From assembly GCF_033568475.1 (NCBI RefSeq), contig NC_133123.1, positions 156,193,753 to 156,257,752 on the forward strand: DNA of 64,000 bases, given 5' to 3'. A program made the translations under genes and the position numbers. The notes under the pieces are model-generated. The model searched no databases. It worked only from the letters and a program-made list of their open reading frames with translations, and was not told the origin of the DNA. This DNA comes from Henckelia pumila. Taxonomy: Eukaryota > Streptophyta > Magnoliopsida > Lamiales > Gesneriaceae. This document shows, piece after piece, positions 1 to 10,227 of this stretch. The stretch's first letter is position 1, and every line of letters starts with the position of its first letter.

Positions 1-185
1 GGCGGTTTGAATGACTGAAATCGCTTTAACAAAGTCTCCATTGGAGTAGCAGTAGGATCCAACGGGTCAGTAGATGTACTACCCTGTGCATTCTGAGTTT
101 CAACAATTGGCGGTGGTACTTGTACTGGTTCAGCTGGAGGAACCACTAATGGCTGTCTAATGACCGGTGCTTTACGGGGAGGCAT
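1..185 (-). pseudogene. Ty3/gypsy gag, N-terminal fragment (element G)
   Basis: Reading the minus strand from an ATG at 185 gives an open frame of about 61 residues that runs off the window. It begins MPPRKAP and is rich in Pro, Gln and Val, then reads TPMETLLKRFQSF. This matches the usual start of Gag in plant Ty3/gypsy chromoviruses, the structural protein that packages the element RNA. The order LTR, primer site, leader, ATG (524-2492, 507-518, 186-506) on the same strand supports the call. No stop is seen in this piece, but too little is visible to say whether the full gene is intact; it is labelled pseudogene only by analogy with its neighbours. Confidence 0.7.
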
Positions 186-506
186 ATCTGATTGTCAAAC
201 AGATTAGTGCATAAACAATATAATATGCAGAAATTTATTCCATCCTTCTCTGATAAGCATTCTCATGCATTCTCATGAGAATTCAGGTTCTGACTAAGGA
301 TATTCTGGAATACAATTGCATATATATAGCATGCAGTAGCAATAAAAGCACATAATCATGCAATCACATAATTATTGCTATATATAAAGCATGCTAGCAG
401 ATAATGCACATAATCAGACATAACATGTACTCTCATGCAATATTAAACAATCAGACAGACTCAAACTACCCCGCTCATCAACTTCTATCTAAATCCAGAA
501 ACTTAT
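186..506 (-). other. untranslated leader of gypsy element G
   Basis: About 320 bases between the primer binding site and the gag ATG on the minus strand. It contains repeated short words such as GCATGC, TATATATA and CACATAAT and has no long open frame. In retrotransposons this stretch normally carries RNA packaging signals; none can be assigned here. Confidence 0.55.
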
Positions 507-518
507 GCTCTGATACCA
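507..518 (-). other. primer binding site, initiator tRNA-Met type
   Basis: The minus strand reads TGGTATCAGAGC, the standard sequence complementary to the 3' end of plant initiator tRNA-Met, which primes minus-strand DNA synthesis. It lies five bases inside the inner end of the 524-2492 LTR, so that LTR is the 5' LTR of a minus-strand element. Confidence 0.85.
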
Positions 519-523
519 CCTAT

Positions 524-2492
524 TGTGGGGACCCGGGTTGCTAATCTTATCTTAGGGCAATTTATTATAATTAACAATTAAACAAGTACTTACAATAATT
601 AAAGAAACAAGAGCTAAAAAAAATTTTTTTTTTTTTTAAAAGGCAGGGTCTCGCTCGATCGGGGAATATGCTGTCAAAAATCTGCTGCCAAAGAATGGAT
701 AAACAAGTCATAATCTTTTATACATGCTACAAAATCAAATACATGCTATCTTATAACGTCTTACAAGCTTCTAAACATAATAAACATAAACTAGCATGTA
801 TTCAAGCCATAATATACAAAGTTCTTGTATCACTTCTAGCATGGTTCAACAACATAAAGTACAAGTCGTGCTACTTAAGCCCGTGTCCTCACTTGCTATG
901 CCTCTATCTCGAGCTATCCTTGTCTTTTCTGACTAGCTCCTGCCCCACCTATTGCCATGCACACATACAAAACAAAGCAATAGCCGGATAACTCCGGTGA
1001 GAATAAAATCCCAGTATAAACAACTGTAAACGCGAGATAATAAACGTGAATGCAATGCAAATGGCAAAGGAAGGCTATCAAGCTGATATCAATAAAACTT
1101 AGTTCTTTGGGATCCCGAGGAATAAAATAACTATCAAACCACCGACACTCCCATTCGAGGCGGCATCAAGTATTTTAGTCCTCTGAATTTGGTACAACTA
1201 TAGTGAGTCTTCTGGCTCTGAACATAAATCCATATTCTGTGCCATAAGTCAAGCTGACTCTAGAAATAAATCTACATTCCATGCCACTCACTACAGCTCT
1301 CCAAACGTCATCTGCACTCTAGGAGATGGCTGCCCTCTGTGCTATTAAGGCTGGAGTTCAAGATGAATGCAACATAAGCTGTATGCATTAAAAGCTATAA
1401 AACACATCTTGAACAACTAAGCATATAAGCAAACAAAGAAATACAAACAAATAATTACATAAGAAATATAAAGAAACAAGTATGTGATTGACATGGGAAT
1501 ACTTGAAATGAAAGCTATTTCAAGCATTCTATCCCATCTGGATTTGCTGTCATTTATACCTTTCGATGTCGTGTCTGACAGTACTTCAAGTCTGAAAACA
1601 TCATAGTAAAACCATCTATCAAAATCTGTTCCAAAGCATAACAAAATTTCAACTAAAGAACTTCAAACCTTCTAAATCGTTCTCGATTCGAATCGACAAT
1701 CTCGAGTTCGGAACACTTTGATCAAATCTGAAAAATAGTAGATACAATCTAACCATATCAAATTCCAACTCTAATCATGCTTTGTTCAATCAATAAGAGC
1801 AAAATCTTGACAATTTGCAAATCGGCGGCATAACGGCTAAAACCGGCAATCCAAACAATATCCAAATCAATCCAACAATCCAGATAACTTATAATCTCTA
1901 ACATATCATCTCATTACCATAAAAATCAGTATCAATCAAACATGGTAGTGTTCGAATTATTCTTCCCAAATTCATATAAAATCCGAACGACAGTCTTTTT
2001 CCGAACCGTCTGCGAATACACGATCGGTACAGCTGATATACGCATATATGATAAAATCATAAGTTTCCATCTTGTACATAAAAATAAAATCTGAGGAAAG
2101 AGAATAAAACTTGTACCAAAACGAAGGTCTCAAAGCTGTGATCGCAGATATATATTTATTCAGAATTTCTGACAACCGAAGCGCGAGATAACGGAGCTTT
2201 TTCGGAACAAAAATGGCTTGGGGAAGGGTTTGATCGAGTTCAGCTGTTTCTTTTCTTTTCTTTCTGATGTTACACGTGAAGTAGCTGAAGAAACAAGTGG
2301 GTTCAAGATATATATTACATATTTGCGATTTAGTCCCTGAACTTTTGGCTATTTGCAATTCAGTCCCCGGAAAAGCGATTTAATTCAATTTCCATCCTTT
2401 TCAATTTAAGAATATTAGAATTTAATTCTAAACTCTAAATATTCCCAAATTAAATATTTTCGGATTAAAATTAAATAATCCCGGGCCTTACA
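524..2492 (-). mobile_element. 5' LTR of Ty3/gypsy element G
   Basis: On the minus strand the segment starts TGTAAGGCCCGGGATTA at 2492 and ends CCCGGGTCCCCACA at 524, so it has TG...CA ends and is about 1,969 bp. The start is nearly the same as that of the LTR at 3983-5992, and the interior is alignable but clearly diverged, so the two belong to one family. Its outer end abuts the integrase frame of element A at 2493, showing that G inserted into A in the opposite orientation. The expected 5-bp duplication would be GAAAT (2493-2497), but the other flank is outside the window. Short open frames inside it (for example 668-991) are not genes. Confidence 0.85.
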
Positions 2493-3872
2493 GAAATCGA
2501 TTGAAATGATCAGATCAGGACATCAGTCTGAGTACAAGCTTAGTGACGATGATATCTTGTATGTGAATAACCGAATAGTTGTTCCCAATATTGCAGACTT
2601 GAGACAGAATATTCTGAAAGAAGCCCATTGTAGTCGCTTTAGTGTTCACCCTGGAGGCAGAAAGATGTACAACGACTTGAAGAGTCAGTACTGGTGGAAG
2701 CAAATGAAGTCTGATGTGACTGAATTTGTATCCAAATGTTTGAATTTCCAACAGGTGAAGGCTGAAAGAAAGAAACCGGGTGGCTTATTACAGAGTTTAT
2801 CAATTCCTGAATGGAAATGAGATCACATTTCCATGGACTTTGTAACGAAGTTGCCACGATCATCTCGAGGATGCGATGCTGTTTGGGTGATCATTGACAG
2901 ATTGACGAAAACTGCGTGCTTTATTCCTTATCGAATGACTTATCGTCATGATCAAATGGCGGATCTTTATATTCGAGAAGTGGTAAGACTTCATGGTGTG
3001 CCAAAGTCTATTGTATCTGACCGAGATCCGAGGTTTACTTCGCACTTTTGGCATAGCCTACAGGAAGCTCTAGGTACGCGTTTACATTTGAGTACTGCTT
3101 ACCATCCTCAAACCGACGGTCAATCTGAACGAACTATTCAGACGCTTGAGGATATGCTTAGAGCTGTAGTACTTGATTTTGGTGTTACATGGCAAAATTC
3201 TATACCACTCGTGGAATTTTCTTATAACAACAGTTATCATACGAGTATAGAGATGGCACCATTCGAAGCGTTATATGGAAAGAAGTGTCGATCACCTTTG
3301 TATTGGGATGATGTTTCTGAGGTACCTGAGTTAGGGCCAGATATGATCAGACAGATGACTGAAAAGTGAAACTGATACAGCAGAGAATGAGAACAGCACA
3401 GCACAGACAGACCAGATATGCGAATGTACGACGACGGCCGTTATCTTTTGATCAGGGAGATAGAGTGTTTCTGAAGATTTCACCGTTCAGAGGCACCGTT
3501 CGATTTGGTAAACGAGGGAAATTATCTCCGAGGTATATTGGGTCGTATGAGATTCTCGAGAAGATAGGAAATCTAGCTTATCGACTCGCTCTTCCTATGT
3601 CTTTATCTGGAATACATGATGTCTTTCATGTATCGATGTTGAGGAAGTACATATCTGATGCATCTCATGTGATTCACTCCGATGAAGCTGAATTGGATGA
3701 CACTCTTAGTTATTTCGAGCAACCTATTCAGATTCTTGATAGAAAGACGAAGCAAATCCGAACGAAGACCATTCCATTGGTGAAGATTCAATGGAGTAGA
3801 CACGGAGTTGAAGAAGCGACTTGGGAAGTCGAAGACGATATGAAGCAACGATTTCCTTATCTATTTCACTGA
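2493..3872 (+). pseudogene. Ty3/gypsy integrase with chromodomain-like tail (element A)
   Basis: C-terminal pol of a plant chromovirus: zinc-binding integrase N-domain (from about 2600), DDE core with MDFVTKLP, SDRDPRF and DGQSERT, then a C-terminal domain ending in IPLVKIQWSRHGVEEATWEV, which resembles the degenerate chromodomain of Tekay-type elements. Integrase inserts the element DNA into the chromosome. The gene is dead: TGA at 2818-2820 stands where relatives have Trp (after PEWK), one base is missing near 3367 so the frame shifts after QMTEK, and the second zinc Cys is lost (CLNF where element B has CLVC). The reverse transcriptase part lies left of the inserted element G, outside the window. 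Confidence 0.9.
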
Positions 3873-3982
3873 TGTGAGTTCTTATTCAGTTTTCAGTTAT
3901 TTTTATTCTTATGAGCATGCGGACTGCATATCTATACTGTTTATGAATTCGAGGACGAACTCATGTCTTAGTGGGGGAGAAA
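3873..3982 (+). other. 3' untranslated region and polypurine tract of element A
   Basis: A short segment after the pol stop ending in the purine run AGTGGGGGAGAAA (about 3970-3982), directly before the LTR start TGTAAGG. This is the usual plus-strand primer site for LTR element replication. Confidence 0.75.
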
Positions 3983-5992
3983 TGTAAGGCCCGGGATTAA
4001 TTAGAAATTAATCCGAATTTATTTAATTTTAATCCGAGTATATTTAATTTGGGAATATTTGGAATTTTGGATTTAAATTCTAATATTCTTAAATTATTTA
4101 GGGTTGAAATTGAAGTAAAATAAGGGCCGAGGACCAAATTGCAATTATTGAAGAGTTGAGGGACCAAATTGCAATTATCTTATAACTTATCAGATTTTAA
4201 GTTTATTAGTCAGCATGAAACGTGTACTTCATTAGATAATTCAGAATTATGAACAGAGGAATCGATTTCTTCCATTTTCTTTGAGTTCTTGATCTTCAAA
4301 CCCTTATAACTTTTGTTCCGGTTATCCGATTTCGATTCCGAAAAGTGTTCTGGAATCCTTACGACAAGGGCTTCGATTTGGTGTAAGATTTTATATCTTT
4401 TAGCATGATTTGAATTTTGAAAATTGACAGATATCAGATATTGAGTTGTCGATCATGTTTTGCAATTTGTATTGCGTCTAGTTTCGACACCGGATCAAAG
4501 TTGAATGCTTGAAGGGATTGATTATGATTTGTAGCATGTATCTTGACAAGTATAGCTGCTGATATGTTGTTGTATGGCTGAGTTTTATAAGATATATGCT
4601 GATATATGAGTTGAGTTACAAGTTTCGAAGTCGGTAATTACGTCGGTTACCGATTTTGAATCGCTACGTTGTTTAATCGAGTTTTGGAACTGTTTTGATA
4701 GCCGAATTCTGAGTTGATGTTGTTATTGAGATGTTATCAATGTTAAAGAATGTGTCTTGTTCAGTTTCAGTCAAGTTTGGAAGGCCAACAACACGAGACG
4801 CCGACTTTGAACGAACGAAGAAAGAGTTGAGGTTTGAAATGCGATTGATTGATGAATTCTTGATGGTTTTGACTCGTTTCTGAAATGATAGATTGGTATG
4901 AAGTTTGATATATGTATTTTGATTATATCTCGCAGATTTGAAGAGTTCAGAACCTCAATAAACGAAGGTATAATGACGACATCGCGAAGTAGGTACTTTG
5001 AAACTCAAGAACGATTATCTTTGAGTTGGCCCGCAAAAATCACATACTTGTTTATGTTTTGATTTGATTGTGGTGTTGTCGATCCATCTCAGGTAGTGGA
5101 TCTTTAAATTTGAGTTGATATGATGTTATATCGAATTGAATCTAAGCCAAGGTTGCGGTTAACCTTATTTGCGAGTCGTTTACGAATTCGTTAGATGGAT
5201 ATCCATGTCAAGATCAGTTATGAATCTTGATGGCTTCGAAGTTATGTGAATCAAATCGTCTTTAAAGCGTTGAGTACTCTATTTGTTGAGTTGAGTTTTA
5301 AATAGAGTCGTTATGATTTATTTAACGCTTTCGATATGTTGGTTATACTGAGAATTATATCTCACCGGAGTTTATCCGGCTGTTGTCTTGTTTTGTATGT
5401 GTGCATGACAACAGAGAGGGCAGGAGCTGATCATCGACGTCATTGACAGCTGGGAGAGAGTCTAGCACGTGAGGACTCAGGTTGTAGATGATGTTTTGAA
5501 CTTTAGAAGCATGAAACTTTGGTTTAGTTGGTTTTGGAATACATGTATCAAACTTGAGATAGTTTGTGTCGTTGTCGTTTATCGTTTCTTTAGCGACTTG
5601 TGCGATGTAATAAATACAAGTATAGATGCTTGAGACCTTGTTTATATTAATATGCATGATTTGGATCTTTTATATCATGTTTTGGACTTGAGTTTGATGA
5701 ATTGGAAGGAGTTGAAGGGATCAAATTTGCGGACAAAGAACAAGGCAAGTTTCTGCTCCAGGAGGCGCCCCCGCGGTAGTTTTTGACGGCTCGCGCACAG
5801 CCTGGAGATTAGCCTACTGTTTTGGAAAAAAACAGGGGCGCCCCCGCGGTAGTTTTTGGCGGCGGGGGCGCACCCCTTTTTGAAAAAAAAAAAAAAAATT
5901 TTCTTTTTGGATCCTTTCTTTCCTTATTAGATTAATGATGCTTATTCATTAATTGCCCTTAAGATATGAGATTAGCAACCCGAGGCCCCACG
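3983..5992 (+). mobile_element. 3' LTR of Ty3/gypsy element A
   Basis: Starts TGTAAGGCCCGGGATTA just after a polypurine tract and ends GCAACCCGAGGCCCCACG at 5992, about 2,010 bp. The last bases are CG where the related LTR of G has CA, a transition at the terminus. The sequence that follows (5993 on) is in the middle of another gypsy integrase gene, so A sits inside element B. The LTR holds two G-rich stretches of similar sequence near 5761 and 5836 (GGCGCCCCCGCGGTAGTTTT) and an A run at 5882-5897. No coding gene is seen in it. Confidence 0.85.
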
Positions 5993-7483
5993 TATACCTT
6001 CAAGCATAAGAAAGGTATGCAGAGTATCCAGATGTTTGCGATACTATCTGAGCCAGCTTTGTATTCGCGGATTCGAGATGCTCAGAAATCTGATTCGAAG
6101 ACCCAGCGTTTAGCTCGTCTAGCTAACGAGGGTAGCTCATCTGGATTTCACTATCAATCAGATGGCTTTCTGTGTTTGTCTGGTAGGCTTGTGATTCCGC
6201 AGGATGAAGAGTTGCGAGAGGAGATTTTGTCTCAGGCGCATCGCACTAAGTTGAGTATTCATCCTGGGAGCAACAAGATGTACAAGGATCTACGTACTCG
6301 TTTCTGGTGGAAGGGTATGAAACGCAGTGTTTATCAGTTTGTTTCGAGATGTTTGGTGTGTCAACAGGTCAAAGCAGAGCACCGACGACCTGGAGGATTG
6401 CTTCACAGTCTGCCTATTCCTGAATGGAAATGGGAGTTTATCACAATGGACTTTGTGACCCATTTGCCGGTATCCCCAAGGAACTGTGATGCTATCTGGG
6501 TTGTGGTGGACCGACTCACCAAGTCAGCGCATTTCATTGCCTATAGTCGAGAGTACAATGTGGATCGTATGGCTCGGTTGTACATTCAGGAGATCTTTCG
6601 ACTTCATGGAGTGCCTGTGAGCATTGTCAGCGATCGGGACCCCAGGTTCACTTCTAGATTCTGGGGGAGTGTTCAGCGTGCGATGGGTACTACTCTCAGT
6701 TTGAGTACTGCCTATCATCCGGAGACTGATGGTCAGTCAGAGCGCACTATCCGTACTTTGGAGAATATGCTTAGAGCGTGCGTCATGGATTTTGGTTCAG
6801 CCTGGCAGGATCATTTGCCGTTGATCGAGTTCGCGTACAACAACAGCTATCACACTAGTATTGGGATGGCACCTTTTGAGGCGTTTTACGGGCGACGTTG
6901 TCGTACTCCAATCTTCTAGGAAGAAGTGGGGGAGAGACAGGCTGAGGGACCGGAGTTTATCCAGCAGGCGATAGACATTGTTGATCAGATCAAGAAACGG
7001 ATTAAGACTGCACAGGATCGTCAGGTCAGCTATGCTAATATCAAGCGTAGGCCTTTGCAGTTCGATGTCGGGAAGAAAGTATTTCTGAGAGTGTCACCTT
7101 TCCGCAAGATTCTCAGATTCGGCCTTAAGGGAAAGTTGTCTCCCAGGTTTATCGGTCCGTTTGAGATTTTGGAGAGCATTGGCGATTTGGCTTATCGACT
7201 AGCTTTTCCACCGCATCTATCCAGTATTCACGACGTGTTCCACGTATCTCTGTTGCGACGGTATGTGGCGGATGAATCTCATATTCTGCAGTGGTCTGAG
7301 GTTCAGGTGAACAAGGATTTGACCTATGTTGAGAAACCTATTCGTATCCTGGATTATAAGGATAAGGTTTTACGGAACAAAGTCATTCCTTTGGTTTTAG
7401 TTCAGTGGCAGCGCCGAGGCACTGAAGAAGCTACTTGGGAGCTTGAGGAAAGGATGCGTGAAGACCATCCTGAGTTGTTTTGA
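5993..7483 (+). pseudogene. Ty3/gypsy integrase with chromodomain-like tail (element B)
   Basis: C-terminal pol of a second chromovirus. An N-domain with an intact HHCC zinc site (CLVCQQ) is followed by the DDE core ([22 protein letters not shown]) and the C-terminal domain IPLVLVQWQRRGTEEATWEL. One in-frame TAG at 6917-6919, after CRTPIF, replaces the usual Trp codon; the rest of the visible frame is open to 7483, so this copy is less damaged than A. An open frame starts at 5966 inside the LTR of A, but codons before 5993 belong to that LTR. The upstream RT and RNase H part lies beyond the inserted element A and outside the window. Confidence 0.9.
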
Positions 7484-7616
7484 TTTCATTCTTAAGTTGT
7501 ATTCAGTTGTAAACTCTGTAAACGTTTGATTTGAATAAAGAATGTTTCTGATTTCTGTATTTCTTTCAGTACTTAAGATCTGATTTCGAGGACGAAATAT
7601 CTTAAGTGGGGGATAA
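7484..7616 (+). other. 3' untranslated region and polypurine tract of element B
   Basis: Non-coding stretch after the pol stop ending AAGTGGGGGATAA (7604-7616) next to the LTR start TGTAGTAGCCC. It also carries the phrase TTCGAGGACGAA that is found at the same place in element A, an old shared feature of these two families. Confidence 0.75.
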
Positions 7617-7676
7617 TGTAGTAGCCCATAACCAAAATCAGTAATTAAGAAATTAATCATAATTACTTGGATAGAG

Positions 7677-7905
7677 TTCGGAAGCTCCGAAGGTGAGTTC
7701 GGAAGTTCCGAACAGGATCGGAAGCTCCGATGCAGGATCGGAAGCTCCGATGCAGGATCGGAAGCTCCGATGGTATTACGTCAGGCATTACGTGTGGCAA
7801 GATCGGAAGCTCCGATCACCCCTATCCGGAGTCAACAAGTGATATTTTGACACGTGGCAGATCAGGATCTTCGGAAGCTCCGATGGCAGGATCGGAAGCT
7901 CCGAT
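7677..7905 (+). promoter_or_regulatory. array of eight near-palindromic boxes in LTR U3
   Basis: Copies of TCGGAAGCTCCGA or close variants begin near 7677, 7699, 7717, 7737, 7757, 7801, 7870 and 7890. Copies three to five and seven to eight are 20 bp apart, about two DNA turns. The array ends eight bases before the TATA box. Position and spacing suggest a binding array for a dimeric regulator; that is inference. Confidence 0.6.
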
Positions 7906-7912
7906 CGTTGTC

Positions 7913-7920
7913 TATAAATA
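7913..7920 (+). promoter_or_regulatory. TATA box of element B LTR
   Basis: TATAAATA in the U3 part of the LTR; the transcript should start about 30 bases downstream, near 7945. Confidence 0.65.
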
Positions 7921-8907
7921 GAAGGCCGAGAATTCATTTTCAATTGCCAATTCCGGATTTCCTCTCTACTCTAGTCGTATTCGAGTTGTTCTAGCCTTCC
8001 TAAGCTTGACCCGGGAGTCGTCGAGGCGTTCGATAGTCGTAGCAGAGTTGTGCCCAAGTTTTGGAGGCATCGACATCAAAGGGCTAACGACGGATGAAGG
8101 TATAGCTTTTGCTTCCTATAAATATTTAGGAGTATGCAATAGCTTAGTTAAGGCTTTTAGAGCACTTTAATGATAGTAGTATCATTTGGCAGTGTAGAGC
8201 AGACTATAGGCGTGGACCTAGAGTTGGTAGAGCTTGCACTGTTTTGAGGTACGGAAGTACTGTTCGAGATATCCTGACTGAGTATGCATGTATTATGTGA
8301 CTGCATGATTTATATGTCATTGATTTATGCTGCATTCATTTTCATACTGGGCTATCTCCTTCGAGATGTCTGTTAGTAGGGTTTTTCCCTATCCTGTTAG
8401 TGGTTGGACTTCCATTGATTTGGGTCCGGCACATCCACTTGTATTATGGTATAGGAGCCACCTCTTGAAGCGACGGCACATCGTGCTACATACCAGGGCC
8501 CGGTCTGTCTCTGTTATCTGATCCTTGACCTCGAGTTTATAGGGAGTTCACTTTGCATGCATGTATACTCATACTCTCGTACTGAGCGTTTTATGCTCAC
8601 GTCTCGTACTCTGTGTTTTTGGACGCCCTATTCCATGGGGCAGGTTTGCGATTGGACGAGGCGGGTGGATCCAAGAGGGGCTAGTCAGTGGTTGACCAGC
8701 TGGAGCTTCGTCTAGGTTTTATTTCTGTTGTTTTAAGGTTGATATAGCTATTCGATTTGGTTGTATATTAATTGGATAAATTACAGATTCCTTTACTTGG
8801 GATTGTATAATGTTTATGGTTTTCGCAGTTTATTCTGATATCTGTTTTATTAAGTTAATTGCATGCCTAAGCTCTGTTAGTAGGTGATCCGGGTAAGGGT
8901 CACTACA

Positions 8908-10214
8908 TTTACCGACTCTATGAGGGTCATCAGGTGTCGAGATTGGGTACAGTTACGACACATATAGGAGTCGATGCTTTGTTGTCAAGGATTCACCACA
9001 CGCTTGCGAGTGTGGATATCCTATGCGATCTGAGGAGATATTAGTGTGATAAATCTCTGGCCAGAGTACTCGATGTGATTTAGGTTACTTGGTTTCCTAG
9101 TAGCACATGCGATGTCACTATTTGATCTTCAAGATGCATTACATAGTTATCGAATCTCGAACGACTCTCGATGTATCAATGGTTGTTGATTCGATCGAGA
9201 TATATGGATGAAGGGACCGTACTGTACGCTAACCAAAACCTACTGGTTCTTGCAGGCACTATCAGTGATACCTAGGGAATCATGGGGCGATGTTGCTAGG
9301 CGCTCTTACCATGATTCGATGGGTAAGTCGGAAATTGTTGTTCCGGGTCACAAGGAGTTGTGAGCTCACGGCTAGCTGTATCCCTGAACCATTGAGGGTC
9401 ACACAAGTAATGGATTACTAATCCCTGTTGAGATAGTTAAATTTAAAGAGTTAAATTTAATGAAAGAGAAGTTGGACTTCTAAACTAAAGGGAGTGGAAT
9501 TTCCTAAAATGACATAGGGATGGGCATTTTTGGAAATCACTGAATTCGGATTCAGAAAAATTATCTTGAATTTAAAAGGTGCAGAAATGGTTTCTGTGCA
9601 CATTGGTGAAATCAGTTTATCAATCGGAGTTATGATGAATTTTATATTAATTTTTATAATAACAGGCTTGGCTTGTTGGGCTTAAGTTATGGATTATGGG
9701 CCCTAAGGAGTTAGTGTCATAATAGACATATAACTTAATCCAGTCTAGAAATTATAAATACATGATATGCAATTTTCGAAAATCACAAGTTATTCCAAGC
9801 TTGATTTTTCGAAAATCCACTCTCCCTTTTTTGAGAGAATTCAGTCTCTAATTTTTATGAAAAATTACATTCTGAATTGACAGATCAAATCTGTTTAATC
9901 TCTTCGATAAACATCTAATTGATTTCTAGTGCAATCAATCAGAGGATTTTAGTTTTCTGTTCGTGGACCTAATTCAGGAGTTGATCGAGCAAGTCATCAG
10001 TTCCTGAGATTTACAACAAGAGCAGATTTAATCTGTTGGAGTCCATAATCAAGCCATAGCTTGAAGAGGTAAAATATTAATTGTTATTATTATTTTACTT
10101 GCATAATTTAATCGTTAGGATTTGATACCCATGATATGAAATCGTTCCATATAAAATTTTTAAACTTCCGCTGCACCGAGTATCAGATCTATGATCTGAA
10201 AACGTGTTCCAACA
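8908..10214 (+). mobile_element. 5' LTR of Ty1/copia element C, left part missing
   Basis: 1,307 bases that match 16454-17760 at nearly every position, with mostly transition differences. The match begins abruptly at 8908 next to the end of LTR B; the first part of this LTR (matching about 15912-16453) is therefore on the far side of element B, outside the window. It ends AACGTGTTCCAACA. TATAAATA lies at 9753-9760. Confidence 0.9.
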
Positions 10215-10215
10215 G

Positions 10216-10227
10216 TGGCGTCAGAGA
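10216..10227 (+). other. primer binding site of copia element C
   Basis: TGGCGTCAGAGA one base after the LTR end. It resembles the initiator tRNA-Met primer site TGGTATCAGAGC with three differences. Confidence 0.6.

Larger units (their letters stand above)
7617..8907 (+). mobile_element. 3' LTR of Ty3/gypsy element B
   Basis: About 1,291 bp, starting TGTAGTAGCCC and ending GGGTCACTACA. It carries a promoter-like block: eight near-palindromic TCGGAAGCTCCGA copies (7677-7905), an ACGT-core motif CACGTGGC at 7851 and TATAAATA at 7913-7920. The same LTR family occurs in reverse at 63110-64000. Directly after 8907 the sequence continues in the middle of a copia LTR (element C), which proves the insertion order. 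No coding gene is seen in it. Confidence 0.88.

Noticed and set aside
507-518. tRNA gene remnant
   Set aside because: Only 12 bases match a tRNA end and they sit next to an LTR; it is a primer binding site.
7677-7905. CRISPR-like array of short repeats
   Set aside because: The repeats are short near-palindromes with uneven spacers in a plant LTR promoter; there are no cas genes.
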